In this document: in pieces, positions 44,061-52,528 of the stretch
How positions within the stretch are numbered: position 1 is the stretch's first letter
Layout: each line of letters opens with the position of its first letter
Origin: Candidatus Avedoeria danica
Lineage (GTDB): Bacteria; Chloroflexota; Anaerolineae; Epilineales; Epilineaceae
DNA length: 64,000 nt
NCBI GenBank assembly: GCA_016703025.1
Contig: JADJCV010000004.1
Span: 372,001-436,000 of the forward strand
Direction of reading: 5' to 3'
The notes under the pieces: model-generated
What the model was told of the DNA's origin: nothing
Seen by the model: only the letters and a program-made list of their open reading frames with translations
Database searches by the model: none
Program-made: the position numbers and the translations under genes

Positions 44061-45998
44061 ATGTCCGATCCGCATGCCCCCAGTTCGCATGCCGCCGGTT
44101 CGCATGCCCCAAACGGGGCGGCCGCCAGCGCCGTGGCCGAAGCCCCCGCCATCGGCGCGCCGAACATCGATGAGGTCGATTCCGTCATCATCCGCTTCGC
44201 CGGCGACTCCGGCGACGGCATGCAGCTGACCGGCACCCAGTTCACGAACACGGCCGCCGTCGTCGGCAACGACATCAGCACGATGCCCGATTTCCCGGCC
44301 GAGATCCGGGCGCCGGCCGGCACGCTGGCCGGCGTCTCGGGCTTCCAGGTCCACTTCAGCAGCCTCGACATCCTGACGCCGGGCGATGCCGCGCAGGTCC
44401 TGGTGGCGATGAACCCCGCCGCGCTGAAGAGCGCGCTGTCCGAGCTCGTCCCGGGCGGCACGATCATCGTGAACACGGACGAGTTCAATGCCTCCAACCT
44501 GAAGAAGGCGGCGTACGCCACCAACCCGCTCGAGGACGGCAGCCTGAAGGGCTACAAGATCCACCCCGTCCCGCTCACCCGGCTGAACCGGGACGCGCTC
44601 AAGGACATCGAAGGCCTCACGACGAAGGACATGGACCGCTCGAAGAACCTCTTCGCGCTCGGTCTTTCGTTCTGGATCTACGACCGGCCGCTGGACAACA
44701 CGCTTCAATGGATCGAGGAGAAGTTCGGCAAGAAGCCGGCGATCTTCGAGGCGAACCGCCGTGCGCTGATGGCCGGCTACCACTTCGGCGAGACGACCGA
44801 AGCGTTCCAGCGCCGCTTCCACATCCCCCCCGCCAACCTGGCGGCGGGACAGTACCGCAAGATCACCGGCAACGAGGCGGTCGCGATCGGCCTCGTCGCG
44901 GCGGCGGTGCTGGCCGACAAGTCGCTCGTCTACTGCAGCTACCCGATCACACCGGCCAGCGACATCCTCCACAGCCTGGCCGCCCTGAAGAACTACGACG
45001 TCCGCACGTTCCAGGCCGAGGACGAGATCGCCGCGATGGGGGCGGCGATCGGCGCGGCGTTCGGCGGCGCGTTCGCGGTGACGGGCACCAGCGGCCCGGG
45101 CCTGGCGCTCAAGAGCGAGGCGATGAACCTGGCGCTCGTCCTCGAGCTGCCGATGGTCATCGTCGACGTCCAGCGCGGCGGTCCGAGCACGGGTTCGCCG
45201 ACGAAGACCGAGCAGTCCGACCTCCTGCAGGCGATGTTCGGCCGCAACGGCGAGAGCCCGCTGCCGATCCTGGCGCCGGCGACACCCGGCGAGTGCTTCG
45301 ACATCACGGTCCTGGCGTTCCGGCTGGCCGCGCGGATCATGTCGCCCGTCATCGTGCTCTCCGACGGCTACCTGGCCAACAGCGCCGAGCCGTGGCGGAT
45401 CCCCGACGTGAACGCGATGGCGCCGATCCAGATCGGCCATCCGACCGCGATCGGCCTGAACGGCACGGGCTTCCTGCCGTTCGCGCGCGACGCCGAAACG
45501 ATGGCGCGGCCATGGGCGCTGCCCGGCACGCCGGGTCTCGAGCACCGCATCGGCGGACTGTCCAAGGAGCCCGGTACGGGCAACGTCAGCTACGACCCGA
45601 TCCATACCCAGCAGATGAACGACGAGCGTCGGGCGAAGGTGGCGGGCCTGGCGGACTACCTGCCCGAGCAGGACGTGTACGGGCCCGAGTCCGGCGACCT
45701 GCTGGTTCTCGGCTGGGGCGGCACGTTCGGCGCGCTGCGCCAGGCGGTCATCCAGGCGAACGCACAGGGCAAGTCCGTCGCCCACGCGCACGTCCGCTAC
45801 CTGAACCCGTTCCCGCGCAACCTGGCCGCCGTGCTCGGCCGCTACAAGCAGGTGCTCGTGCCCGAGCTGAACGGCGGCCAGCTGGCGCTCCTCATCCAGG
45901 GCCGTTTCCTGAAGCCGGTGATCCAGCTCGAGAAGCTGCAGGGCCAGCCGTTCCGCATTTCCGAGATCCGCGCCAAGATCGACGAGATCTTGGGCTAG
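44061..45998 (+). CDS. korA: 2-oxoacid:ferredoxin oxidoreductase, alpha (gamma-alpha fused) subunit
   Basis: The 645-residue subunit joins the gamma domain (residues about 38-220, IRFAGDSGDGMQLTG) to the alpha domain (about 265-640) with YPITPASDILH, FQAEDEIAAMGAAIGAAFGG, TGTSGPGLALKSEAMNLA and VDVQRGGPSTGSPTKTEQSDLL. This is the KorA type used for 2-oxoglutarate or related acids. It decarboxylates the oxoacid to acyl-CoA and passes electrons to ferredoxin. CAGGAG lies ten bases before ATG 44061; an upstream in-frame start lacks support. The N-terminus has a His/Ala/Ser-rich tail. It is followed by korB ten bases later. Confidence 0.94.
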   Translation: MSDPHAPSSHAAGSHAPNGAAASAVAEAPAIGAPNIDEVDSVIIRFAGDSGDGMQLTGTQFTNTAAVVGNDISTMPDFPAEIRAPAGTLAGVSGFQVHFSSLDILTPGDAAQVLVAMNPAALKSALSELVPGGTIIVNTDEFNASNLKKAAYATNPLEDGSLKGYKIHPVPLTRLNRDALKDIEGLTTKDMDRSKNLFALGLSFWIYDRPLDNTLQWIEEKFGKKPAIFEANRRALMAGYHFGETTEAFQRRFHIPPANLAAGQYRKITGNEAVAIGLVAAAVLADKSLVYCSYPITPASDILHSLAALKNYDVRTFQAEDEIAAMGAAIGAAFGGAFAVTGTSGPGLALKSEAMNLALVLELPMVIVDVQRGGPSTGSPTKTEQSDLLQAMFGRNGESPLPILAPATPGECFDITVLAFRLAARIMSPVIVLSDGYLANSAEPWRIPDVNAMAPIQIGHPTAIGLNGTGFLPFARDAETMARPWALPGTPGLEHRIGGLSKEPGTGNVSYDPIHTQQMNDERRAKVAGLADYLPEQDVYGPESGDLLVLGWGGTFGALRQAVIQANAQGKSVAHAHVRYLNPFPRNLAAVLGRYKQVLVPELNGGQLALLIQGRFLKPVIQLEKLQGQPFRISEIRAKIDEILG

Positions 45999-46008
45999 GA
46001 GGTTCGAT

Positions 46009-47052
46009 ATGACGACCGAAACGATCCCGCTTCAGCCCGTGCCCATGACGAAAGCCGACCTCGTCACCGACCAGGCCGTGCGGTGGTGCCCCGGTTGCGG
46101 TGACTACGCGATCCTGGCGACGATGCAGAAGGTCCTGCCGGAGTGCGGCATCCCGCGCGAGAACGTCGTGTTCGTGTCGGGCATCGGCTGCTCGAGCCGG
46201 TTCCCGTATTACATGAACACGTACGGCGTTCACAGCATCCACGGCCGCGCCCCGACGCTGGCCACCGGCCTCAAGCTGGCCAACCCCGACCTGACGGTCT
46301 TCGTCATCACCGGCGACGGCGACGGCCTCTCGATCGGCGGCAACCACCTGATCCACACGCTGCGGCGGAACGTGGACCTGAACATCATCCTGTTCAACAA
46401 CCGGATCTACGGCCTGACGAAGGGCCAGTACTCCCCGACTTCCCTGCCCGGCCACAAGACGAAGTCCTCACCCATGGGCTCGGTGGAGCAGGGCTTCAAC
46501 CCGCTGTCCGTGGCGCTGGCCGCCGAGGCGACGTTCGTCGCGCGCTCGATCGACGTCCACACGAAGCACTTGGGCGAAGTGATCAAGCGCGCCGTCGAGC
46601 ACAAGGGGACGTCGTTCGTCGAGGTGTTCCAGAACTGCAACATCTTCAACGACGGCGCCTGGGAGGACGTGGCCAACGCCAAGACCCGCGCCGAGCACAC
46701 GCTCGAGCTCGTCCACGGCCAGCCGCTCGTCTTCGGCGCGGCGCGCGACAAGGGCATCCGCCTGAACGGCCTCCAGCCCGAGGTCGTGAACGTCGCCGAC
46801 GTGCCGGCCGACTCGCTCCTGACGCACGACGAGCGGGCGCAGGTGGGCTATCACTACCTCGTCAGCCGGATGACGCTGCCGGAGTTCCCGGTGCCGCTCG
46901 GCGTCCTGCGCTCCGTCGACAAGCCGGTCTACGAGCACCAGGTCATCCAGCAGGGGCGCGACGCAGCGGCCAAGATGGGGCCGGGCAGCCTCGAGGATCT
47001 CGTGGCGTCCAACGAGAGCTGGGTGGTCTCCGCCCGCAACGGCCTGCACTAG
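46009..47052 (+). CDS. korB: 2-oxoacid:ferredoxin oxidoreductase, beta subunit
   Basis: The 347-residue subunit binds thiamine pyrophosphate and one [4Fe-4S] cluster. Cluster cysteines are C27 and C30 (RWCPGCGDYAIL), C61 (SGIGCSSRFPYY) and the Cys in VFQNCNIFND. The TPP motif is GDGDGLSIGGNHLIHTLRRNVDLNIILFNN. A strong AGGAGG lies upstream. No separate ferredoxin-type delta subunit is present, as usual for KorAB. The gene is closed by a very stable palindrome. Confidence 0.95.
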   Translation: MTTETIPLQPVPMTKADLVTDQAVRWCPGCGDYAILATMQKVLPECGIPRENVVFVSGIGCSSRFPYYMNTYGVHSIHGRAPTLATGLKLANPDLTVFVITGDGDGLSIGGNHLIHTLRRNVDLNIILFNNRIYGLTKGQYSPTSLPGHKTKSSPMGSVEQGFNPLSVALAAEATFVARSIDVHTKHLGEVIKRAVEHKGTSFVEVFQNCNIFNDGAWEDVANAKTRAEHTLELVHGQPLVFGAARDKGIRLNGLQPEVVNVADVPADSLLTHDERAQVGYHYLVSRMTLPEFPVPLGVLRSVDKPVYEHQVIQQGRDAAAKMGPGSLEDLVASNESWVVSARNGLH

Positions 47053-47111
47053 GCCGCGCCTCCCCGCCGCCGACGGTTTCATCGTCGCCGTTACGACCGA
47101 TAACCCATCGA

Positions 47112-47154
47112 CAAACGGGAAGGGGCGGGTCTCAGACCCGCCCCTTCCCGTTTG
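47112..47154. terminator. 43-nt perfect palindrome, bidirectional terminator
   Basis: Twenty-one bases pair perfectly on each side of a single central C (47133). The 3' arm ends CCGTTTG and the complement ends likewise, so it can serve korB and the convergent small secreted gene. Confidence 0.8.
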
Positions 47155-47178
47155 TCCCGGCGGCGCCCAACACCCGTC

Positions 47179-47586
47179 CTACGGGCAGCCCGCCACCCAC
47201 TTCAACGAGTTGAACATCGGGTGGAAGTGCACGTGCGGGTTCCACAGGCTCAGGTACACCCGCCGCGGGTTCAACGGATAGCTCACCGCCACGTTTGGAT
47301 TGCGGGGCCGGTTGAAGCCGTACACCGCATCCGGGTTGGCCAGCGCGCTGGCGATGACCTGGGCGGGCACCTTGTTCACGATGAACTGACAGACCTGTCC
47401 GGTCTGCGGCACCTCAGTCGGCGCCGGCGGCATGCCGACGTTGGTGGCGGTGGGCGCGGGCGGCGGCAGCGTGGCCTGGAACGGCGCGGTGCCGGCGGCC
47501 TGGGTGGCGGGCGGGCCGTTCAGGCTGGCCATGGCCAGCACGGCGGCCACGCCGACGGCCGCGGCCGCGAGCGAAGGTCGCTTCAC
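47179..47586 (-). CDS. Small secreted protein of unknown function
   Basis: The 135-residue protein starts at GTG behind GAGGAGG. A signal peptide (residues 1-31) and a Pro/Thr/Ala linker (about 32-62) precede a short domain with two cysteines (VCQFIVNKV and the C-terminal VAGCP), which may pair. YGFNRPRNPNVAVSYPLNPRRVYLSLWNPHVHFHPMF is the distinctive core. The leader shares 17 identical bases, spanning the ribosome site and start codon, with the cysteine-repeat gene at 5834-5850. No family is recognised. Confidence 0.75.
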   Translation of the reverse strand: MKRPSLAAAAVGVAAVLAMASLNGPPATQAAGTAPFQATLPPPAPTATNVGMPPAPTEVPQTGQVCQFIVNKVPAQVIASALANPDAVYGFNRPRNPNVAVSYPLNPRRVYLSLWNPHVHFHPMFNSLKWVAGCP

Positions 47587-47830
47587 GGGTGGTCCTCCTC
47601 ATGTGTTGGGTCGTGCGATACGAGGCGAGGGAGGCACCCGCACGTCGGCCGTCTCCCCCCTGTCCGCCGCTGAGTGTAGTGCGAAGGGCGGGTGGGGCCA
47701 AGGTGGGGGGGCCGCCGTGCGGGTCCTCAACCGTATCGTCGCCGTGCCGCGTGAGCGGGGCTTCGACACGCCACTCCACCCGCAGATCGAGTTCCGTGGC
47801 AGCGGCGGGCGCAGCGTGCATCGCCCCAAC

Positions 47831-48421
47831 CTACATCACCGCCTTGCCATCCAGCGCCCAGAGCACCCCGAACACGATCACCGTCCCGATGACGATCGCC
47901 GCCACCCGCCGCCACGGTCGTGCGCCCCACGCCGGCTCGAACTCCGCCGCCTGCGTGAGCGTGGACGAGACGAAGATCAGGATGAGCACGAACGCGGTGA
48001 GCGACAGGACCGGGATCGTGATGAAGCCGAGCCAGTAGATGTAGTCCGAACTGCACGGGACCGAAACCTTGCAGGCCGGTGTCTCGGGCAGCCAGTTCGT
48101 CTTCTGGAGCAGCACGTGGTACACGGCGACGGCCGTCCCGACGAGCGCCGACGGGATGACATAACGCGCGACGCGGCGGTCGCGGACGCCGATGCCGATC
48201 GCCAGGATGAAGGCCAGCGGGTACATAAAGATGCGCTGGTACCAGCACAGCACGCACGGCGTGTAGCCCCGGATGTTGCTGAAGTAGAGGCTGCCGACGA
48301 GCGCCGTGAGCGCGACGACGAGTGCGGCGTGTAGACCGTAGCGCCGGATCGCGCTGTCGAGCTGATCGGCGATGCCCGGCGTGGCAGCCGCATCGTGCGT
48401 TGCCGTGGCGCTGTCCGTCAT
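47831..48421 (-). CDS. dsbB: DsbB/BdbC-type disulphide bond formation protein
   Basis: The 196-residue membrane protein has four to five hydrophobic helices. The first redox pair is C56-C59 in TPCVLCWYQRIFMYPLAF, the DsbB signature next to the quinone site. The second extracytoplasmic pair is C117 and C123 in ACKVSVPCS. It would pass electrons from a DsbA-like oxidase to quinone, driving disulphide formation outside the cell. No DsbA is adjacent. It is notable alongside the 72-cysteine secreted protein in the same window. Confidence 0.93.
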   Translation of the reverse strand: MTDSATATHDAAATPGIADQLDSAIRRYGLHAALVVALTALVGSLYFSNIRGYTPCVLCWYQRIFMYPLAFILAIGIGVRDRRVARYVIPSALVGTAVAVYHVLLQKTNWLPETPACKVSVPCSSDYIYWLGFITIPVLSLTAFVLILIFVSSTLTQAAEFEPAWGARPWRRVAAIVIGTVIVFGVLWALDGKAVM

Positions 48422-48556
48422 GGCGAGGGCTCCTGGGAAGGGAATCGTTCGGAACGGCGGGGCGCGTTCGGGGGACGATTATAGCGGTGCTCGAGGCAGC
48501 CTCTCTCCCCGACGCCGCAACGGCCCCAGCGGCCCCAAATCCCCATCCCTTTGCCC

Positions 48557-50566
48557 CTACCGCGCCGCCTCGTCCCCGACCCACGGCAAGTACACCCCCG
48601 TCCGGTTCGGCTGCACGGCCCCCGCCCGCAACACGTACACCGCCCGGTCCAGCCGATCCGCCACGTACACCGTCCCGTCCGGCCCGGCGGCGATGTCGCT
48701 GGCCGGCTCGTTGCCCGCTCCGGCGGGGCGCGGCAGCGGCACGACGGCCTCGCGGCGGCCGTCGGCGGCCAGGATCACGACGTCGTCGCTGCCCGCGAGC
48801 ACGGCCAACCGACCGTCCGGCAGCGCCGCGATGCGAAGGGCGCTCTCGACGTCCAGCGCCACGGCGTCCAGTGCACCCGCACCCGGGTCGAGGACCAGCA
48901 GTCGCTTCGTCGGGCCGTGCAGCACGCCGATCCGGCCGCCCGGCAGCGCCACGACGTCGCGGTATTCCAGCGCGCTGCTCGCCTCGGGCAACGGCGTCGT
49001 CGCAACGTCGATCGTGTTCGACATACCGGGAACGACGTGGTGCAGCCGGGACGTGCCGCGATCGAGCACCCAGGCGCCCCGGCCGTCGGCGTCGGGCGCG
49101 CTGGCGGCGGCGACGATCGTGTCCGACGCGGTGACGTCCGTGTCGAACGTGCGGGTGACGGCGGTGGCCAGGTCGATGCCCGGGTCGGCGCCCGGACGCA
49201 CGCCGTAGCGCTCGAAGCTCACCCGGCGGATGCCCGGCGGCGGGGCGTCGCGGTCGTCGGGGGCGTCGTTGGACGACGAGCTGCGCGTGCGGATGACGAC
49301 GGCGGTCGACCCGTCGCCGAGGGGCACGATCTCCTGCAGGCCGTGCAGCGTGAACTGGGTGTCGCCCGCCTGGCCATCGGGTGTCAGACGCACGGCGCGC
49401 TCGAGCTCGTCGATGACCCACACGCGGCCGGTTCCATCGACCTGCAGCCGCAGCGGCGGTCCGAACCAGCGGCCGGCGGGGCGGGGCAGCGGCAGCCGGC
49501 GCACCTCACGCCCGCCTTCGACGACGGCGACGGCCGCCGGGGCGGCGGGCGAGGCGCCGTACAGGAGGAAGACCTCGTCGGGCGCGCGGGCGGCCATCGC
49601 CACCGGGAAGCCGGCGACGGGCCAGGCCCGGCCGATCTCGCCCCGTTGCCGGTCGATGCGGCTGACGATCCGGCGGTTCGTCCAGTCCAGGACGAACATC
49701 TCGCCGGCTGCGTCGAAGCTGATGTCCCGCATCCGCCACCGGAGCTGCGTTCGCGGCGGGATGACCGCGCCGTCGGCGGAGAACTCGTACAGCACGTTGG
49801 CCGCATTCGCCACCGGGTTCTCGGCCGCGAAGAACAGCGTCCCGCGCCCGCTCGTCGCCAGGCCGCTCGGCAGCTCGGAGGAGAACGAGAGCGCGCGCTG
49901 GACCGTGATCTCCGCTTCGGCCGTCCCGTCCGGGCGCCGGACGGCCAGCGCCGCCTTCGGCCGATCGTAGACATACAACCGCCCGTCCTGTCCGACCGTT
50001 GCCGCCTCGGGCTGGGCGAACCCGGCCCACGCCGCCTGCAGCCCACCGCCGAGATCGAACGCCAGCACCTTGCGCCCAACGGCGTCGGAGACGTACACCC
50101 TGGACCGCGCCGGATCCACCGCCACCCCGATCGGCGCCTCGATGAACGCCCCGTCGCCCGGCACGCCGCCGTAGCCGACCACGACGCCGCCGGCAGCGTC
50201 GTACCGTTCGGCCCGCTGGAGGGTGTCGTCCACGACGATGAACCCGCCGTCGGGCACCACCGCCAGGTCGACCGGACGGACGACGCCGCCGGGCGGCGGC
50301 AGGAAGCCCGGACGAACGGTGTCCACCACTGCCCACACCGCTGCCGCACCGGCACTCACTTCCGTACCGGCAATCGCTGCCGCCTCTGCCGCGACGTCGG
50401 CATCGGCGGCGGCACGCGTGGCGCCGCTTCCGACGAGCCCGAGAACAACAGCGGCCACGGCCCGCGTGGAAAGCGGCGCGGACCATCGACCGGACCGTTG
50501 ACCGGACCCTCGTCCGGACCGTCGTCCGGACCGCTGTTGGATCGTCCCGTTGCGCGGATCCGCCAT
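48557..50566 (-). CDS. Secreted NHL-type beta-propeller protein
   Basis: The 669-residue protein has a Ser/Gly/Arg-rich N-terminal tail encoded by a 12-bp tandem repeat, then an export segment (about residues 34-54). Propeller-like repeats follow: VVRPVDLAVVPDGGFIVVDD, APIGVAVDPARSRVYVSDAVG, VDGTGRVWVIDELERAVRL and SDIAAGPDGTVYVADRLDRAVYVL. The C-terminus TGVYLPWVGDEAAR resembles the LP-containing end motifs of other surface proteins here. NHL propellers bind proteins or carbohydrates; no catalytic residues are evident. It lies four bases after the aldolase gene. Confidence 0.85.
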   Translation of the reverse strand: MADPRNGTIQQRSGRRSGRGSGQRSGRWSAPLSTRAVAAVVLGLVGSGATRAAADADVAAEAAAIAGTEVSAGAAAVWAVVDTVRPGFLPPPGGVVRPVDLAVVPDGGFIVVDDTLQRAERYDAAGGVVVGYGGVPGDGAFIEAPIGVAVDPARSRVYVSDAVGRKVLAFDLGGGLQAAWAGFAQPEAATVGQDGRLYVYDRPKAALAVRRPDGTAEAEITVQRALSFSSELPSGLATSGRGTLFFAAENPVANAANVLYEFSADGAVIPPRTQLRWRMRDISFDAAGEMFVLDWTNRRIVSRIDRQRGEIGRAWPVAGFPVAMAARAPDEVFLLYGASPAAPAAVAVVEGGREVRRLPLPRPAGRWFGPPLRLQVDGTGRVWVIDELERAVRLTPDGQAGDTQFTLHGLQEIVPLGDGSTAVVIRTRSSSSNDAPDDRDAPPPGIRRVSFERYGVRPGADPGIDLATAVTRTFDTDVTASDTIVAAASAPDADGRGAWVLDRGTSRLHHVVPGMSNTIDVATTPLPEASSALEYRDVVALPGGRIGVLHGPTKRLLVLDPGAGALDAVALDVESALRIAALPDGRLAVLAGSDDVVILAADGRREAVVPLPRPAGAGNEPASDIAAGPDGTVYVADRLDRAVYVLRAGAVQPNRTGVYLPWVGDEAAR
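50479..50537 (-). repeat. 12-bp tandem repeat inside the NHL protein gene
   Basis: Five near-identical 12-bp units of the type CCGGACCGTCGT encode the RSGQRSGR-like N-terminal tail. They are in frame, so copy-number change alters only tail length. Confidence 0.8.
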
Positions 50567-50570
50567 CGCC

Positions 50571-51602
50571 CTACCCTTGCCCTGCGGCTGCGTCCACGGC
50601 GGCGCCGATCTGCGCCAGCGCTTGGCTGAACGCCCGTCCGTCCGCCGCGGGTAGATCGACGAGCGGCGGCCGGGCGTGCCACGTGTCGCCGCCGAGCCGC
50701 AGGGCGAGGGCGGCCTTCAGGGCGGCGACGGCCGGCCGTGCGTCGAGGGCGTCGCGCGCCGCGTCGAGCGCCGCTTGCGCCGTCCGCGGATCATCGGCTG
50801 CCGTCATGGCGCTGGCCCAGACGCGGCGCAACAGGTCGCCTCGCACGGACGCCAAGGCCGTGATCGCCCCGGCTCCACCGGCCGCCAGCACCTCGGACAG
50901 GTGGGAGTCGGTGCCGGTGAAGATCGCCAGCTCCGGCAGCGCGCGGATCCGGTGCAGCGTCGCGTCCCGGTCGGCGGTGGAGTCCTTGAGACCGACGATC
51001 GGGCCGTGCGGGCCGTAGCCGTCGACGAGGGCGCGCAGGACGGCGTTGGGGATCGGGACGCCGGTGTGGCGGGGGATGTCGTACAGGAGGATGCGCGGCC
51101 TCGGGATGCGTGGCCCTTCGATGCCGTCGCTGCTGTCGCTGCCGGACCGCGGGGCTGCGGCGCCCTGCGCGAGCCGATCGCCCGCACCGTCGACCACCCG
51201 CCGGTACCAGTCGATCAGCCCGCCATCGTCCACACCCTTGAAGTAGTACGGCGGGACGACGACGGCCGCGTCGGCCCCGGCCGCGACGGCGGCGGCTGTC
51301 GCGTGCGCGGCGTCGGGCCAGGCAGGGTGGCCGGTGCCGCACAGGATCAGGAACGGCGGCGCGTCGATCGGACGGGCGGCGCGCCAGCGGGCGGCGGCGG
51401 CCACGAGCGCGATCCGCTCATCGAGCGTCAATGACGGGCCTTCGCCGGTCGAGCCGGCGAGGAGCGCCCCGTGGCAGCCGCTCCCGGCGGCCAGGTCGAG
51501 GAGCGGCCCGACGGCGGCGGGGGCGAGGGCGCCGGCGGCGTCGAACGGCGTCGGGAGGGCGGCGAGGACGCCGCGGAGCGGGAGCGGTGGCGTCGCATCC
51601 AT
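50571..51602 (-). CDS. DapA/DHDPS-family aldolase
   Basis: The 343-residue TIM-barrel protein belongs to the dihydrodipicolinate synthase/N-acetylneuraminate lyase family. LLAGSTGEGPSLTLDE is the substrate-binding loop, Y174 in LLYDIPRHTG the proton relay and K206 in PIVGLKDSTAD the Schiff-base lysine. An insertion of about 24 residues (about 145-168, Gly/Ser/Asp/Pro-rich) precedes the tyrosine strand and is not usual for DapA. The enzyme could be a lysine-pathway DapA or a sugar-acid aldolase. Its place between a cytochrome c and an NHL protein gives no clear pathway. Confidence 0.88.
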   Translation of the reverse strand: MDATPPLPLRGVLAALPTPFDAAGALAPAAVGPLLDLAAGSGCHGALLAGSTGEGPSLTLDERIALVAAAARWRAARPIDAPPFLILCGTGHPAWPDAAHATAAAVAAGADAAVVVPPYYFKGVDDGGLIDWYRRVVDGAGDRLAQGAAAPRSGSDSSDGIEGPRIPRPRILLYDIPRHTGVPIPNAVLRALVDGYGPHGPIVGLKDSTADRDATLHRIRALPELAIFTGTDSHLSEVLAAGGAGAITALASVRGDLLRRVWASAMTAADDPRTAQAALDAARDALDARPAVAALKAALALRLGGDTWHARPPLVDLPAADGRAFSQALAQIGAAVDAAAGQG

Positions 51603-51610
51603 CGTGCGCC

Positions 51611-52297
51611 CTACCTTGGGGGCGTCGGGGAGAACGTGCGGATGTAGGCGATGAGGGCGTCCTCCTCCGAGGGCGAAAGGGCGAGCGGGCGCATGGCGGT
51701 GCCGGCACGGCCGCGCCGGATGGTCTGGCGGATGAAGTCGTCCGACGCGGCGGCCTGGAAGACGGCGCCGGCCAGGCGCGGTGCCTCGTCCGTCCAGCCG
51801 CCTGCACCGTGGCACGACGAGCACTCGCGCGTGTAGACGGCCTCGCCGACCGCCACGTCGCCGGCGGCCCGGTAGTCGTCGTCGAGCGGCACGGGCTCGG
51901 CTCTCTGCCACATCCGGACGTGCCGCACGATGGCGTCGATCCGGTCGTCGTCGAGCGGGGTTGCGCCGTTGCCGTAGGCCTGCATCTTTACGCCTTTGGC
52001 GCCGATCCCCTCCCGACCCGGGCGACCATGGACGATCGCGGCGCGCAGGAAGTCGTCGCTGGCGAGGGCCAACAGGTCGTCGCTGGCCAGATTCGGCGCG
52101 ATGCTGCCCTCGACGGTGCGCCCGTCCACGCCGTGGCAGACTGCGCAGAACTTGACGTAATCCGCGGCGGCCGCTGCTTGGACCTTCGGATCGTCGGGCG
52201 GGCCGTCGACGTACGCCCGGCGCCGGAGCAGGACGGCGATACCGACGATGAGGAGGACGGTGGTCAGGACGAGGGCGATGAGGCGCGTGGGGCGCAT
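51611..52297 (-). CDS. Membrane-anchored di-haem cytochrome c
   Basis: The 228-residue protein has an N-terminal membrane anchor (residues 5-24) and two cytochrome c domains. Haem sites are CAVCH (C51-H55) and CSSCH (C159-H163). Likely axial methionines are in GVKMQAYG and GTAMRPLAL. It carries electrons outside the membrane, possibly for a respiratory dehydrogenase or oxidase. The gene starts a minus-strand unit and diverges from the acyl-CoA dehydrogenase gene. No oxidase subunits are adjacent. Confidence 0.93.
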   Translation of the reverse strand: MRPTRLIALVLTTVLLIVGIAVLLRRRAYVDGPPDDPKVQAAAAADYVKFCAVCHGVDGRTVEGSIAPNLASDDLLALASDDFLRAAIVHGRPGREGIGAKGVKMQAYGNGATPLDDDRIDAIVRHVRMWQRAEPVPLDDDYRAAGDVAVGEAVYTRECSSCHGAGGWTDEAPRLAGAVFQAAASDDFIRQTIRRGRAGTAMRPLALSPSEEDALIAYIRTFSPTPPR

Positions 52298-52515
52298 GTG
52301 GGCTCCGGGGAAGGGGCGGGGTGATCGGACTTCAGGCGACGCGAGGCCACGCCCGGCTCAACGAAGTCGCGTCGGGCGAGGCGACGCGGCTGCATACCGT
52401 GTGCGGCGAACACACTCTATCCGGCGAGCATGGGTCGATCAAGGCCGGCGAGGTCGTCGTGCGGGCGACGTGAACCGGACCGCGCCGCCGGCCGCTCCAA
52501 CGCACGCAGTCGCGC

Positions 52516-52521
52516 TACACT
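52516..52521 (+). promoter_or_regulatory. -10 box implying a leaderless start
   Basis: TACACT ends seven bases before the GTG start of the acyl-CoA dehydrogenase gene, and no ribosome site lies between. Transcription would begin at or next to the start codon. Confidence 0.4.
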
Positions 52522-52528
52522 CCCTGGC

